From Micractinium sp. NFX-FRZ (taxonomy: Eukaryota > Chlorophyta > Trebouxiophyceae > Chlorellales > Chlorellaceae), in the NCBI GenBank assembly GCA_029339195.1, contig JAPTJF010000064.1, forward strand, positions 1 through 64,000: a stretch of DNA of 64,000 nt, written 5' to 3'. The translations under genes were made by a program, and so were the position numbers. This document shows positions 1 through 10,800 of the stretch, piece by piece (within the stretch, counting starts at the first letter, position 1; the number at the start of each line of letters is the position of its first letter). The notes below the pieces were generated by a model. The model was not told the origin of the DNA. It searched no databases and saw nothing but the letters and a program-made list of their open reading frames with translations.

Positions 1-604
1 AAATTTTCACCTACGGCTTACATACGCGTAGCTACGGACTAAGGTTGCTATGGCGTAATACGTTGGCCCCAACCCTACCCTCCTCACAGCGGCACCGGGC
101 CCACTCGAGGGCAGGGAGGGGGCGCGACACGGCCTCTCTCCGCCCGGGCGTCGCCAGGAGACCCGAGCGTCCAGCAGTAGGCCACGCGGTCGTGGGGTGA
201 GGGCTCCCTGCTGCGGGGTAGTGGGCGTGCCGCCGCGTGGGGAGCTCTGCAGACACACTCCTTCGTCCCATGCGGCACGGACGCCTGGACGCCACAGGAC
301 GACCCACCAGGAGAGCGGCTCAGCACGGCAGTTCTACGGCAGACAGCGCACCCCGCGGCTCAACGGCATGGAGCGTCGCTCAGAGGGGCCGCAGCCTGAG
401 GACGCGGCACTAGAGAGAGAGAGAGAGAGAGAGAGAGACGGCCTTACCATGCAGCTGACTCTCCCATGATCCCACCCTGTACACTCGAGTTGACGGACTG
501 GCACTGTAACACCTGCCACCACAAAGGCGTTAGACCGCCCTGCCGGCCGCCCCGAAACCGAAGCAGAAGGAGAACCCTCCCGTATGCGCTTCTCTGCCAC
601 GCAC
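1..604. other. No gene recognised; region downstream of F-box fragment
   Basis: This is the sequence 3' of the F-box exon fragment at 605-720. Positions about 544-604 still resemble intron 1 of the paralogue at 1490-3181, but similarity stops there and no counterpart of exon 2 or exon 3 is present. It contains a GA microsatellite. A continuation beyond the window edge would need an intron several times longer than in the paralogues. Confidence 0.5.
412..438. repeat. (GA)n microsatellite
   Basis: About 13 uninterrupted AG/GA dinucleotide units, seen directly in the sequence, in the noncoding stretch left of the F-box fragment. Confidence 0.95.
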
Positions 605-720
605 CGCTCTTGCTGTGTCAGCGAGGCCAGGCAGCGGACCAGAAGGTCGTCGGGCAGGCCGTCGATGGTCAGTGCAGGCGGCCACGGGGCCTTGGCAGCA
701 GCCCGGCGGCGGGGAGGCAT
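605..720 (-). pseudogene. F-box exon 1 only; truncated F-box/LRR gene
   Basis: The minus strand opens with ATG at 720 and encodes about 39 residues starting MPPRRRAAAK and containing the F-box core LPDDLLVRCLASLTQQER. The exon is 116 bp and ends CG|GTGCGT at 605, the same length, phase and donor as exon 1 of the paralogues at 1490-3181 and 4947-6658. No exon 2 (rest of the F-box plus LRRs) or exon 3 is found in the remaining 604 bases. I infer a truncated copy. The alternative is an intact gene with an unusually long first intron running out of the window. Confidence 0.6.
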
Positions 721-1489
721 GTCTGCGATCCTCGAAATTCACTTGAACAGGCAGCCGATTGAAAGGCGGCAAGCACGGTGGCCGCACTCGGAGGATTCCT
801 CCCTGGCGGGCGCTGGCGGCAGCACACTGGTCAGTGGATGCACTCCGTGCTCCCAAGGGAGTCTCCAGGGCTGTCAAACAGGCTACCACCAACATCCAAG
901 GCGGTTTGTGGTTCTCAGACCCCTTGAGCCTGACCTTGGACCATCCAAGGAGCCCCTCCCGCCCGCTGCCGGTGGCCCCGCCACCGTCAGAACGAGGGGC
1001 ATGGCCCTCCGGGGCATGGCCCCCCGACTCCCCTACTCACCACCTCCCCATACGCTCTAGCCACCTTGATAATTTGAATTATGATGCCACGTTACAAGAA
1101 GAGGTGCTTGGCCTGAAGGGTGGCTGGCGGTCCACTTGGAATCAGAACAGGATGGGACCAGAAAACTGGCACTTGCAGCAGCACGAAGGTGCACAGCCTT
1201 GTGTTGGAAAGGTGCACCATTAACTGTACTTGTATAAAGTTCCAGGTTGGGCAGCCGGATACAACGAGACGGAGGAGGCAGCGGGCGACAAAGGGAGGAT
1301 CGGAAGCAGCGGGTAAGAAGAGGAGCAACGGAGGCAGCGGGCAAGCAAGGCAGGAGCGGAGGCCTAGGCGGCAAATAAGTAGGGGAGAGACGTAGGCAGC
1401 ACATTAGAGGGGGCGGACTGAGGCACCGGGCGGCAACTGGAGGAGTGAGCCGGCATACACCAAGGGCGGGTAGAAAGGATGCCTTTCAA
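721..1489. other. Spacer between F-box fragment and first F-box/LRR gene
   Basis: No coding exon is supported here. Positions about 1060-1460 are homologous to about 4515-4920, the matching 3' flank of the second tandem F-box gene, including a shared block around the word ccttgtgttggaaaggtgca. The left part is GC-rich and unremarkable. Confidence 0.6.
1092..1096 (-). terminator. TGTAA poly(A) signal candidate, F-box/LRR gene 1
   Basis: TGTAA, the usual chlorophyte polyadenylation word, lies on the minus strand about 395 nt after the stop codon at 1490. The homologous position behind the tandem paralogue (4530-4534) keeps the same word, which supports function. Confidence 0.45.
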
Positions 1490-3181
1490 TCAGTCATTGA
1501 CAAAGCCAGGGCCCGCGGGGATGGCCTGGCACTGGATCAATTCAAAGAAAAACGTGTTTTCATTTGCTGCACCCCAGGCCTCCGTAAGCTTCCGCACCTG
1601 CAGCCCCGAGCGGCGGTGGTGCAGCGTAAGCAGCGCATTGAGCAGCGTCATAGGGACAGCCTCCTCTTCCTGCCCAACGCTGCAGGCAAATGCCAGGCAG
1701 CGCAGGGGCGGGTGAGTGGCCACAAGCTGCCAAATGGCGCGCCAGTCATCCAGGCTGGCCAGCCGGGGTATGCCGGCCGAAAAGAGGTACTCCAGCCGCG
1801 GTGCCGCCCGCAACGCCTCCACCCCCGCCTCCAGCACGCGCCAGGGCAGGCCCAGCCAGCAGATGGAGCGCAGCCAAGGGCCGGGGGGCAGGGCCAGGTC
1901 GGCGGGAGTGGCACCAACTGCCACGCCGCCGTGCACGAGCAGCCGCTGCAGGCGCGGCAGCTGAGCAATGGCCGCAAGGCTGCCAGGAGACGCTTCATCC
2001 AAAACCAGAGAGGTCAGGCCGGTCAGGCCGGGCAGCATGGACGCCAGGGCAGCATTGTCTTCTCCCCTGCAGCCCCTTATAGCCAGCCGCTCCAGCCGCG
2101 TGACGGCGGCCAGGACGGCAGGCGGGGAGCAAAGCCCGGCGTGATCCAGCGTAAGCTGCCGCAGCGCCGGCATGCTGGAAAGCAAATCAAGGCCGCCTGC
2201 TTCATAAGAACCAGCGAAAATATCGAGCCGTGCCAGAGCGCTGAGGGATGACAGCTGCAGGGAAGCCGGCGTGGGCAATCAACGTGAGTGCGAGGCTGAC
2301 ATGTGGCGGGGCTCGTGCCACGACCGAAAAGCTCTGTCACAGCCGCTCCCCCTAGCACCGCTCACCTGGCGGGGAAGGGTTGTTCCAAACAAATTGAACA
2401 GGGTGAGCCGAGTGAGGTTCGGGGGCAGGCTTGCAGTTGCGCCCAGCCTTATTGGCCCGCGCAGCTCCGCAGCGGTGAGCGCCGTCAGCCGGCTGAAGCT
2501 GGGCGGCAGCTGCAGCGGGCGGTTAGCATGCCCCAGAACCAGCCGTCGGCAGGCAGTGAGCCCAGGGAGCCAGGCGATGCTGGCCAGAGGTGTGGGCTCG
2601 CTGACGCTCAGCTCCTCCAGCTTCCCGGCTGCGCCGCACGCCGACAGGCAGCTCGTCACCAGGCCTGCCGCCGCCGCCAGGCGCTGCACATCCGTCAATG
2701 TGCGCCAGACGTCCCATTGTATCTTCAGGCACCGCACGTGCTCTCCATTGAGCGTCAGGAATTCCAGCAGGCTCTGGCAGCGAGGGGCGCAGGTGTTGGC
2801 CGTTTTGACGTCAAAGGTGACGGTGCGCAGCAGCTGAGGTGCGTGGCAGAGGCGCTGGAAGCGCTTGCTGGTGAGCGCGGCGTGCTGGAACCTGATATAT
2901 GGGTAGGCAAGATTGCAGGGCAGTGGGTGAGGTGGGGCGGGCAAGGAGGAGGCCAAGGCCAGGGTGCAGACAGGCAATTGCAACACGCACCGGCCGGTCG
3001 CCCTGCCGGCCGGCCCCAACTCTAAAGCAGCCACACCCTCCCGCACGCGCTTCGCTGCCACGCACCGCTCTTGCTGTGTCAGGGAGGCCAGGCAACGGAC
3101 CAAAAGGTCGTCGGGCAGGCCGGCGATGGCGATTCCCGGCGGTGGCCGTGGGGCGGCTGCAGTGCGGCGGCGGACAGACAT
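1490..3181 (-). CDS. F-box/leucine-rich-repeat protein, tandem copy 1
   Basis: Three exons on the minus strand: 3066-3181, 2366-2891 and 1490-2254, phases matching, giving 468 aa. Exon 1 begins MSVRRRTAAA and carries the first half of the F-box (LPDDLLVRCLASLTQQER). Exon 2 starts with its second half (FQHAALTSKRF...LLRTV), so intron 1 splits the F-box. The rest is degenerate leucine-rich repeats; exon 3 starts LSSLSALARL and ends AIPAGPGFVND. F-box proteins of this architecture normally act as substrate receptors in SCF ubiquitin ligases: the F-box binds Skp1 and the LRRs bind the target. That role is family knowledge; the substrate is unknown. The tandem duplicate is at 4947-6658. The ATG was chosen because it sits a similar short distance before the F-box in every paralogue. 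Upstream of the ATG the sequence becomes almost identical to the flank of copy 2. Confidence 0.85.
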
Positions 3182-3195
3182 GGTTGCGACTCGAC

Positions 3196-4383
3196 TTTCA
3201 TGCGAACTGGTAGGCAGTTGAAAGCGAGCAGGTGGCCGCGCAGGATGGGAGGATCCTTGCTGGCTTCCCAGCTGGCGGACGGCAGGCCGGCGGCGGCACA
3301 ACAGAGGCAATGATGCAGTTCGTTCTTGCGAGGGAGGACTGTGTCAACTTTGGTACATCAGAAACACGCAAGGGGGGTTTCAAGGCTCGCATACCCCCTG
3401 TCCCGACCGTGGTCCCGGCCTTGGCCCTCCCCCCACCGCTGCTCAAACCGCCATGGTCGGGAGGGAGGGTGTGTGCCCCCGTCACCCCTGCACACCTCCT
3501 GACCCGTTCTAGCCACCGTGATCACTGCAGTAAAAATATGATGCCACAGTCATGGACCTCAATTGGTGCCGGTACATAAGTTACATGAGTCGGGCATTAA
3601 AAGAGGGCGGCAGGCTGGCAGCGTCAGTGGGGGTGTCGGGAGTAGGGCGCCGCATGTGGCTGCGGGCGGTGCAGCAGGCAAAGGTTGTACGTGTGTTGTA
3701 TAGGCGGCCATGCCCCCCCAGCATGCGGTCAAGGAGATGAGTGTAAAGGAGGGAGCGCAAGTTCTGCAATGGCAGCCTGGCATTGCAGAAAGCAGGTGGA
3801 CAGACAGACCCTAAGTTTTCCATTGAAGCAGGCATACGATGGTTCACGAGCGGTCGGGTAGCAGTTGAAGGACGGCTGCGCTGCACCAAGGGTGCCGCTT
3901 CCCAGAGGCAGGGTGGCAGGCCAAAGGAGCAGGCGATGCCATACTGTATTTTCGGACTTCGGATGGGCTGGACTTAGCGAGTGCGTCTACCCCTCCACCC
4001 TCACTTTTTGAAGAACTGGTTGTACATGCCGCTGATCTGCTTGTAGTTGCGTATTCCCTGGTTGGTGTAGCCGCCCAGCTGCACCCAGGGAAGAGCAGGG
4101 GCAAGCAGGGTGGGGCAGGGGTCAGGGAAATTGGGGGCAGCACGGTTGTGTGCACGTGGACGGCGGCAGGCATGAGCCGCGCAGATTCAGCAGCAGCAGG
4201 CGGCGAGGCAGCGGGGGCAAGCAGTGCAAGGGGCACACGATAAGCGAGCGGCACAAGCAGCACCAACAGCATTAGCATCGGCATGGGCGGCTGGCAACGG
4301 GCTGACATGTCCACCGCTGCACTGCCAGCTGCAGCAAGGCGTCGCCACCAACAACCACCCCCAGCACAGCTGCATGGTATCGC
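3196..4383. repeat. 1.2-kb near-identical duplication, copy 1
   Basis: Matches 6673-7869. About 750 bases from 3196 show a single difference that I can see (g at 3815 against a at 7292). There are then scattered changes and a small indel near 3990, then near identity to 4383. It spans the 5' flank of F-box copy 1 and a fragment of the LURP-one gene's 3' end. Similarity stops abruptly at the F-box start codon side and again at 4383. Confidence 0.9.
4001..4383 (-). pseudogene. Orphan 3' fragment of LURP-one-like gene
   Basis: Positions 4001-4078 repeat the last exon of the LURP-one-like gene at 7487-11341 (last exon 7487-7564), with open frame and stop codon kept: LGGYTNQGIRNYKQISG and so on, ending NQFFKK. 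The preceding intron is present only to 4383, where homology to the parent ends; no other exon follows. This is a by-product of the duplication at 3196-4383 and cannot make the protein. Confidence 0.85.
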
Positions 4384-4946
4384 ACCAGCCTGGCATTTGC
4401 ACCCTCTGGGCAGTGGCTTGGCAGTGGCGGCACTTGCCTTGCCTGCCTGCCTGTCTGCACCCGTCCCCAAGCTACAGGCGACCCTGGCGCACCTCCCAGC
4501 ACCATCCCTCACACATCTGGCATGAGGCATTACAACAAGCTGTGCTTGGCATGAAAAGTGGCTGGCGGTCGACTCGAAATCAGGAAAGGACGGCAACAGA
4601 AAACTGCCACATGCAGCAAAACGTAGATTCACAGCCTTGTGTTGGAAAGGTGCACCATAGCGGTGCTTGCAAAAAGTGCCAGGTTGGACAGCCGGCTACA
4701 ACGGGGCAGACGGAGGCAGTAGGCGACAAAGGGAGGACGGACGAAGCGAGCAACAAGAGGAGGAACGGAGGCAGCAGGCGAGGAGGAACGGAGGCAGCAG
4801 GCGAGGAGGGGAGTAACAGGGGCAGCGAAGGCAGACGTGGAGGCGGCAAATCAGAAGACATACAGGGGGCGGACTGAGGCAGCGGGCGGCAAGGGGAGGA
4901 GTTGAGTCGGCACACACCATGGGCGGGTGGAAAGGATGCCTTTCAA
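4384..4946. other. 3' flank of F-box/LRR copy 2
   Basis: No coding exon. Positions about 4515-4920 are homologous to about 1060-1460, so the duplicated unit included the gene's 3' flank. Imperfect purine-rich repeats (ggaggcag-type units) fill 4700-4860. The stretch 4384-4515 is present only here. Confidence 0.6.
4530..4534 (-). terminator. TGTAA poly(A) signal candidate, F-box/LRR gene 2
   Basis: TGTAA on the minus strand about 415 nt past the stop at 4947, at the position homologous to 1092-1096 behind copy 1. Confidence 0.45.
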
Positions 4947-6658
4947 TCAGTCATCGACAAACCCAGCGCCTGCGGGGACGTCCTGGCACTCCACCATTTC
5001 AAAGAAAAATGTGGCTTCATCTGCAGCAGTATACCAGGCCTCCGTAAGCTTCCGCACCCGCAGCCCCGGCCGGCAGTGGTGCAGCTTAAGCAATGCGTTG
5101 ACCAGCATCACCGGGACATACTCCTCTTCCTCCCCATCGACGGGGGCAAATGCCAGGCAGCGCAGGGGCGGGTGGGTGGCCACAAGCTGCCAAAAGGCGC
5201 GCCAGTCATCCAGGCTGGCTGCTTCGGGTATGTCGGCCGAGAAGAGGTACTCCAATTGCCGTGCCGCCCGCAGGGCCTCCACCCCGGCCTCCAGCACGGG
5301 CCAGGGCAGGCCCAGCCAGCGGATGGAGTGCAGCCAGGGGCCGGGGGGCAGCCGCACGTCGTCAGCAGTGGCGCTATCTGCCACCCCGCCGTGCACGAGC
5401 AGCCGCTGCAGGCGCGGCAGCTGAGCAATGGCCGCAAGGCTGCCACGAGACGCTTCGTCCAGGGCCAGGCATGTCAGGCCGGTCAGGCCGGGCAGCATGG
5501 ACGCCAGGGCAGCATTGTCTTCTCCAACGCAGCCCCTCATAGCCAGCCGCTCCAGCCGCGTGACAGTGGACAGATTGGCAGGCAGGGGGGAACGACAGGC
5601 TCCATCCATCATAAGCTGCCGCAGCGCCGGCATGCTGGCAAGCACAGCGAGACCATCTGCGCCATAAGCACCATCAATAACATCGAGCCGTGCCAGAGCG
5701 CTGAGGGAGGACAGCTGCAGACAAGCATGCGTGGGCAATTAAAAGTGAGTCAACGAGGTCAACATGCAACAAGGCTCGTGCCGCAACCAACACGTTCCAT
5801 TGCAGCCGCTCCCTACAGTAGTGGCACCGCTCACCTGCCGAGGAAGGGTTGTCCCAAGCATGTCGAACAGGCGGAGCCGGGTGAGGTTGGGGGGCAGGCT
5901 CGCAATTGCGCCCAGCCTTATTGACCCACACAGCGCCGCATCGGTGAGCGCCGTCAGCCGGCTGAAGCTGGGCGGCAGCTGCAGCGGGCGGCCAGGGTAT
6001 CCCAGAACCAGCCGCCGGCAGGCTGTGAGCCCCGGCAGCCAGGCGGTGCTGGCCAAAGGTGTGTGTGCGTCCACGCTCAGCTCCTCCAGCTTGCCCGCTG
6101 CGCCGCACACAGACAGGCAGCTCGTCACCAGGCCTGCCGCCTCCGCCAGGCGCTGAGCATCCGTCAACGTGCGCCAGATAGACCATTCTATCTTCAGGCA
6201 TCGCACATGCTCTCCATTGAGCGTCAGGAACTCCAGCAGGCTCTGGCAGCGAGGGGCGCAGGTGTCGGCTGTCTTGACATTCAAGGTGACGGTGCGCAGC
6301 AGCTGAGGTGCGTGGCAGAGGTGCTGGAAGCGCTTGCTGGTGAGCGCGGCGTGCTGGAACCTGAAATACGGGGTAGCACCAGTGCAGGGCAGTGTGAGGT
6401 GGGGCGGGCGAGGGGGAGGCAATGGCCAGGGTGCTGACTGGCATTGAAGATTGCAATGCGCACTGTGCGGCCGGCCCGCCCCGCCGGCCGGCCCTAACTT
6501 CAAAGCAGCCGCACCCTTCCGCACGCGCTGGCTGTCACGCACCGCTCCTGCTGTGTCAGGGAGGCCAGGCAACGGACCAGGAGGTCGTCAGGTAGGCCGG
6601 CGACAGTGAGTGCCGGCGGTGGCCCTGGTGCGGCTGCAGTGCGGCGGCGGGCAGGCAT
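4947..6658 (-). CDS. F-box/leucine-rich-repeat protein, tandem copy 2
   Basis: Exons 6543-6658, 5835-6360 and 4947-5714 give 469 aa. The architecture and exon 1 and 2 lengths (116 and 526 bp) are identical to copy 1 at 1490-3181. The protein starts MPARRRTAAAPG, carries LPDDLLVRCLASLTQQER split by intron 1, and ends DVPAGAGFVDD. Exon 3 includes the family block PGPWLHSIRWLGLPWPVLEA. The two copies differ at many codons, especially in the LRRs of exon 3, so the genes have diverged although their upstream spacers are nearly identical. Presumed SCF substrate receptor by family; target unknown. Confidence 0.85.
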
Positions 6659-6672
6659 GATGGCAACTTGAA

Positions 6673-7869
6673 TTTCATGCGAACTGGTAGGCAGTTGAAA
6701 GCGAGCAGGTGGCCGCGCAGGATGGGAGGATCCTTGCTGGCTTCCCAGCTGGCGGACGGCAGGCCGGCGGCGGCACAACAGAGGCAATGATGCAGTTCGT
6801 TCTTGCGAGGGAGGACTGTGTCAACTTTGGTACATCAGAAACACGCAAGGGGGGTTTCAAGGCTCGCATACCCCCTGTCCCGACCGTGGTCCCGGCCTTG
6901 GCCCTCCCCCCACCGCTGCTCAAACCGCCATGGTCGGGAGGGAGGGTGTGTGCCCCCGTCACCCCTGCACACCTCCTGACCCGTTCTAGCCACCGTGATC
7001 ACTGCAGTAAAAATATGATGCCACAGTCATGGACCTCAATTGGTGCCGGTACATAAGTTACATGAGTCGGGCATTAAAAGAGGGCGGCAGGCTGGCAGCG
7101 TCAGTGGGGGTGTCGGGAGTAGGGCGCCGCATGTGGCTGCGGGCGGTGCAGCAGGCAAAGGTTGTACGTGTGTTGTATAGGCGGCCATGCCCCCCCAGCA
7201 TGCGGTCAAGGAGATGAGTGTAAAGGAGGGAGCGCAAGTTCTGCAATGGCAGCCTGGCATTGCAGAAAGCAGGTGGACAGACAGACCCTAAATTTTCCAT
7301 TGAAGCAGGCATACGATGGTTCACGAGCGGTCGGGTAGCAGTTGAAGGACGGCTGCGCTGCACCAAGGGTGCCGCTTCCCAGAGGCAGGGTGGCAGGCCA
7401 AAGGAGCAGGCGATGCCATACTGTATGTTTGGACTTTGGATTGGCTGGACTTAGCGAGCGCGTCGCCCCTCCACCCGAGGGTGAGGTCACTTTTTGAAGA
7501 ACTGGTTGTACATGCCGCTGATCTGCTTGTAGTTGCGTATTCCCTGGTTGGTGTAGCCGCCCAGCTGCACCCAGGGAAGAGCAGGGGCAAGCAGGGTGGG
7601 GCAGGGGTCAGGGAAATTGGGGGCAGCACGGTTGTGTGCACGTGGACGGCGGCAGGCATGAGCCGCGCAGATTCAGCAGCAGCAGGCGGCGAGGCAGCGG
7701 GGGCAAGCAGTGCAAGGGGCACACGATAAGCGAGCGGCACAAGCAGCACCAACAGCATTAGCATCGGCATGGGCGGCTGGCAACGGGCTGACATGTCCAC
7801 CGCTGCACTGCCAGCTGCAGCAAGGCGTCGCCTCCAACAACCACCCCCAGCACAGCTGCATGGTATCGC
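6673..7869. repeat. 1.2-kb near-identical duplication, copy 2 (likely parent)
   Basis: Partner of 3196-4383. This copy joins continuously to the rest of the LURP-one-like gene, so it is probably the original location. It contains that gene's last exon (7487-7564), its 3' flank and the upstream region of F-box copy 2. A TGTAA word lies on the minus strand at 7058-7062, about 425 nt after the LURP-one stop. Confidence 0.9.
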
Positions 7870-10800
7870 CCAGCTGCGGCCCGCCCCTCCAGGGCCCTGC
7901 GCCCTTGCACGCAACTCGCCTGGTTGGCCACGCCGCTGAGCCCCGTTGCCTCCAGCACCTGGCCCTGCGCCTGGTCCGCCAGCGGGGCCGCCACAAAGTT
8001 GGAGAAGGCGTCCTTGGCCAGGTGGGCGCCCACCTGCGGGGGGGCGTTGGTCAGGTGTGGGATTTGTGTGAAAACGACTTGCTGATGGCACGCAGCTGAG
8101 GAGGAGGGCGGCCTTTGCCAGGTGGGTGCTGCAGGGGAAGACAACTAGCTCATAGATAGAGAGGAGGGGGCGCCACGAAAGAGAAGGCACGTCTGCCAAG
8201 AAGAAGGGCGCCCGCCTGCAGGACAGGGGACATTCGTCAGGCGGCTTGGAATTGGTCAGGGGATCCAGGGGATTGGGGATGGGGCCGCCACAAGAGTTGA
8301 GGAAGGCATCCCTGACAGGGCGGGCACCCAGCTGCAGGCAGATGTGAGTGAGTGTGGGTCGGTGGCCGCAGCATGCAGAGCAGGGGTGTCCAGCTGGCAC
8401 CAAGTTGGGGAGAGGCGCGCATGGCCCAAATGTGCATGGTGCCCCCAAGCGTCCCCGACCCCTTCCACCTGCCTCCTGCCCTCCCATCAGCCCTTGCTCC
8501 TCCCTCCCCCAGCAGGCGCCTCCTCCGCTGGACCTCGCCTGCTGCTGCCCCTCCCCACGAATGAAACCACGCGCAACGTACTCCACCTGCCTGCTGTCAG
8601 TGCTCCCAGTTACATCGCTGCTTGCTGCTCCCGCCCCGCCCCACCCTCCCCTCGTGAGGCACACCTGCCCCGCCACCACCATTCACAACCCTACTCCAAA
8701 CACCCACCTGCTGCCCCACCATCACCCCTCTACAACCTCAGCCTTACTCCACGTTCCACCTTCAAACTCGAAAGCGTGCTGTAAAACCCACCTGCTGCAC
8801 GGCCATCATGCAGGCCAGGATGGCCGTCCAGTCCACCCCCGCCGCCACGTCCACCACCATCTCGCTGCCCCCGCCCAGCGCCGCCGTCAGGATGAGCGCC
8901 TTGGTGGACTTTTGGGCAATGGCCACCAGCTCGCCCTTGGCGCTCTGGACAGGGGAGGGCGTGAGGGAAAGGGGCATCAGTGGGGCAGGGTGGTTGGTGT
9001 TCAGCGGTGCAGGATGTGGCACGGGAGAGTCTGCTGGATGGCTCATGAGCACAGCCACCAGCTGCGCCCCGGCGTTCTGGGCAGGACAAGGCGCAGAGGG
9101 GCACAGGCAGCAGTGGGGCTGGCGGGGGTGGAGGGACTTGGGCCCACCTTGAACTGCAGCGTGCGCCCAGCCAGGTCGGCCTCAATTGAATACACCTCCG
9201 TCTCGCCCTCGCCCTCGCACACCTGCCACGGGGGAGCAGGGGACGAGGGGCAGCACAGCGCAGCGCTCCGGTCAGGTGCATGGTGGTGAGACAGAGAGGC
9301 GCTGCTGCAGCAGGCAGCGGGCGCGTGAGAAGCGGGCACTACGGGTTGCGTCTTGTGCGCCTGCTGAGTGCCACCATCCCTGCATTACCTCCGGACTGCC
9401 CGCCCGCTCAGAGTCTGGCGCTCACAGTCCTGCCTGCTGCCCCATGCATGCAGCTGGCAACCGGCACCAGGTCGCCTCGCCGTTGCAGTGACCCACAACC
9501 ACTGGCACATCGGCCCCACGCCGCTTCTGCCCCCCAGACATCCACAGTTTGTCTCTCATGCTGCTGGTGCTCGCCTGCCCCTCCTGTCACCGCCCTCCGC
9601 CTCCCATAAGAGTGTCACATAATGCCCCTGCCCCCCTCCAGCCACCCACCCGCCCACCCACCTCCATGTTGTGCCGGATGCTCTGCGTGCTCAGGCGGCT
9701 CTTGTTGCCCACAGAGAAGAACACCTTGCCGTTGTGCTCGTCGGCCACATACTGCCGCCCGTGCCGGCTGAGCGTTTTGGGGCGGATCTTGAAGGAGGGC
9801 ATGCCGTGGTAGCCTGCAGGTGGCAGCCGGGTGAGGCACCATTGAGAGCCTGTAATAGAGTGTCTACACTTGAAAGTCACGGGGTGGGGCAGATCTTAAA
9901 TGGGGGCATGCCGTGATAGGCTGCTGAGGCCGCAAGGGCAGCCTGCAGGAGCGGGGCCACTTGGTGGCAGGGCGGCGCTGATTGCTGGCTCCTAGCATTG
10001 CTGGCTCGCGGGGCAGTCGCCACATCCACCCCGCCCCCCCGTGTCGCACCCGCTCCCGTCAGTGACCCAAAACCCCACGTGCCACATCACCCAGGACAGA
10101 CTCTTCCAGTGGTCCCATCGGGCCACTGCCACCATCCTACTGCTGTGCCCAACCTCATAAGCTCAACCCTGCCCAGCCACATGCCTCCACCTCCGCTCCG
10201 CCCATTCTATGCAGCATGCATTCATACCCCGTCAGCCGTTCTGACCGCAACTGCAAGACCACTTCCCAGCATATTGTACAGAACAGGCACGACATCACGC
10301 AATATTGCACGCCCACGCACCCGTCACCCAGGTCAGGCTCTTCCACTCCGCCCGCTGCGGCTGGTTGCCCAGCCCCAGGGGATCCAGCGCGTCATACGGG
10401 TTCTTGCCCGCGTGGTGGGACACACACAGCAGCTGCCCCTGCACCGGAAAGCGGGCACACACGAAGGCTGTGCACGATCAGGCGGTCGGGGGTGGCATTG
10501 TGCGGGCGTTTTCCAGCCTGGTGGGGCATGCGCAGCAGCTGGCCCTGCAGCAAGATGGGACGAAAACCACGCAGGGCATCGGCAGGCCGCAGCCGTCCCT
10601 GTGTTGGAAGCCATGCACTATTTAGACGATGCAGGGGTGTACTGGTAGGTGAGAAGGTGGGCGGGGCGGGTGAGCAGCAGCAGTGGGGTGCGCCTGCTGG
10701 CTTGCGTGCTGTGGCCCGCACAGCAGGGGGACGAGCAGCGGCAGGTGTGGTGCGCGTGCACAGGCACTTGGGGCGAGCGATCCTGCTCCTGGCCGGCTAG

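Noticed and set aside
4902..5924. Long plus-strand open frame (340 codons) opposite the F-box/LRR gene
   Set aside because: Antisense shadow. GC-rich codon use keeps the opposite strand open, and the same shadow recurs opposite the paralogue at 1445-2251. The minus frame has F-box/LRR motifs and splice sites.
7321..8682. 453-codon minus-strand open frame
   Set aside because: It runs through exon, intron and relic copies of the LURP-one gene in the wrong frame for exon 8. Phase-consistent exons explain the coding parts better.
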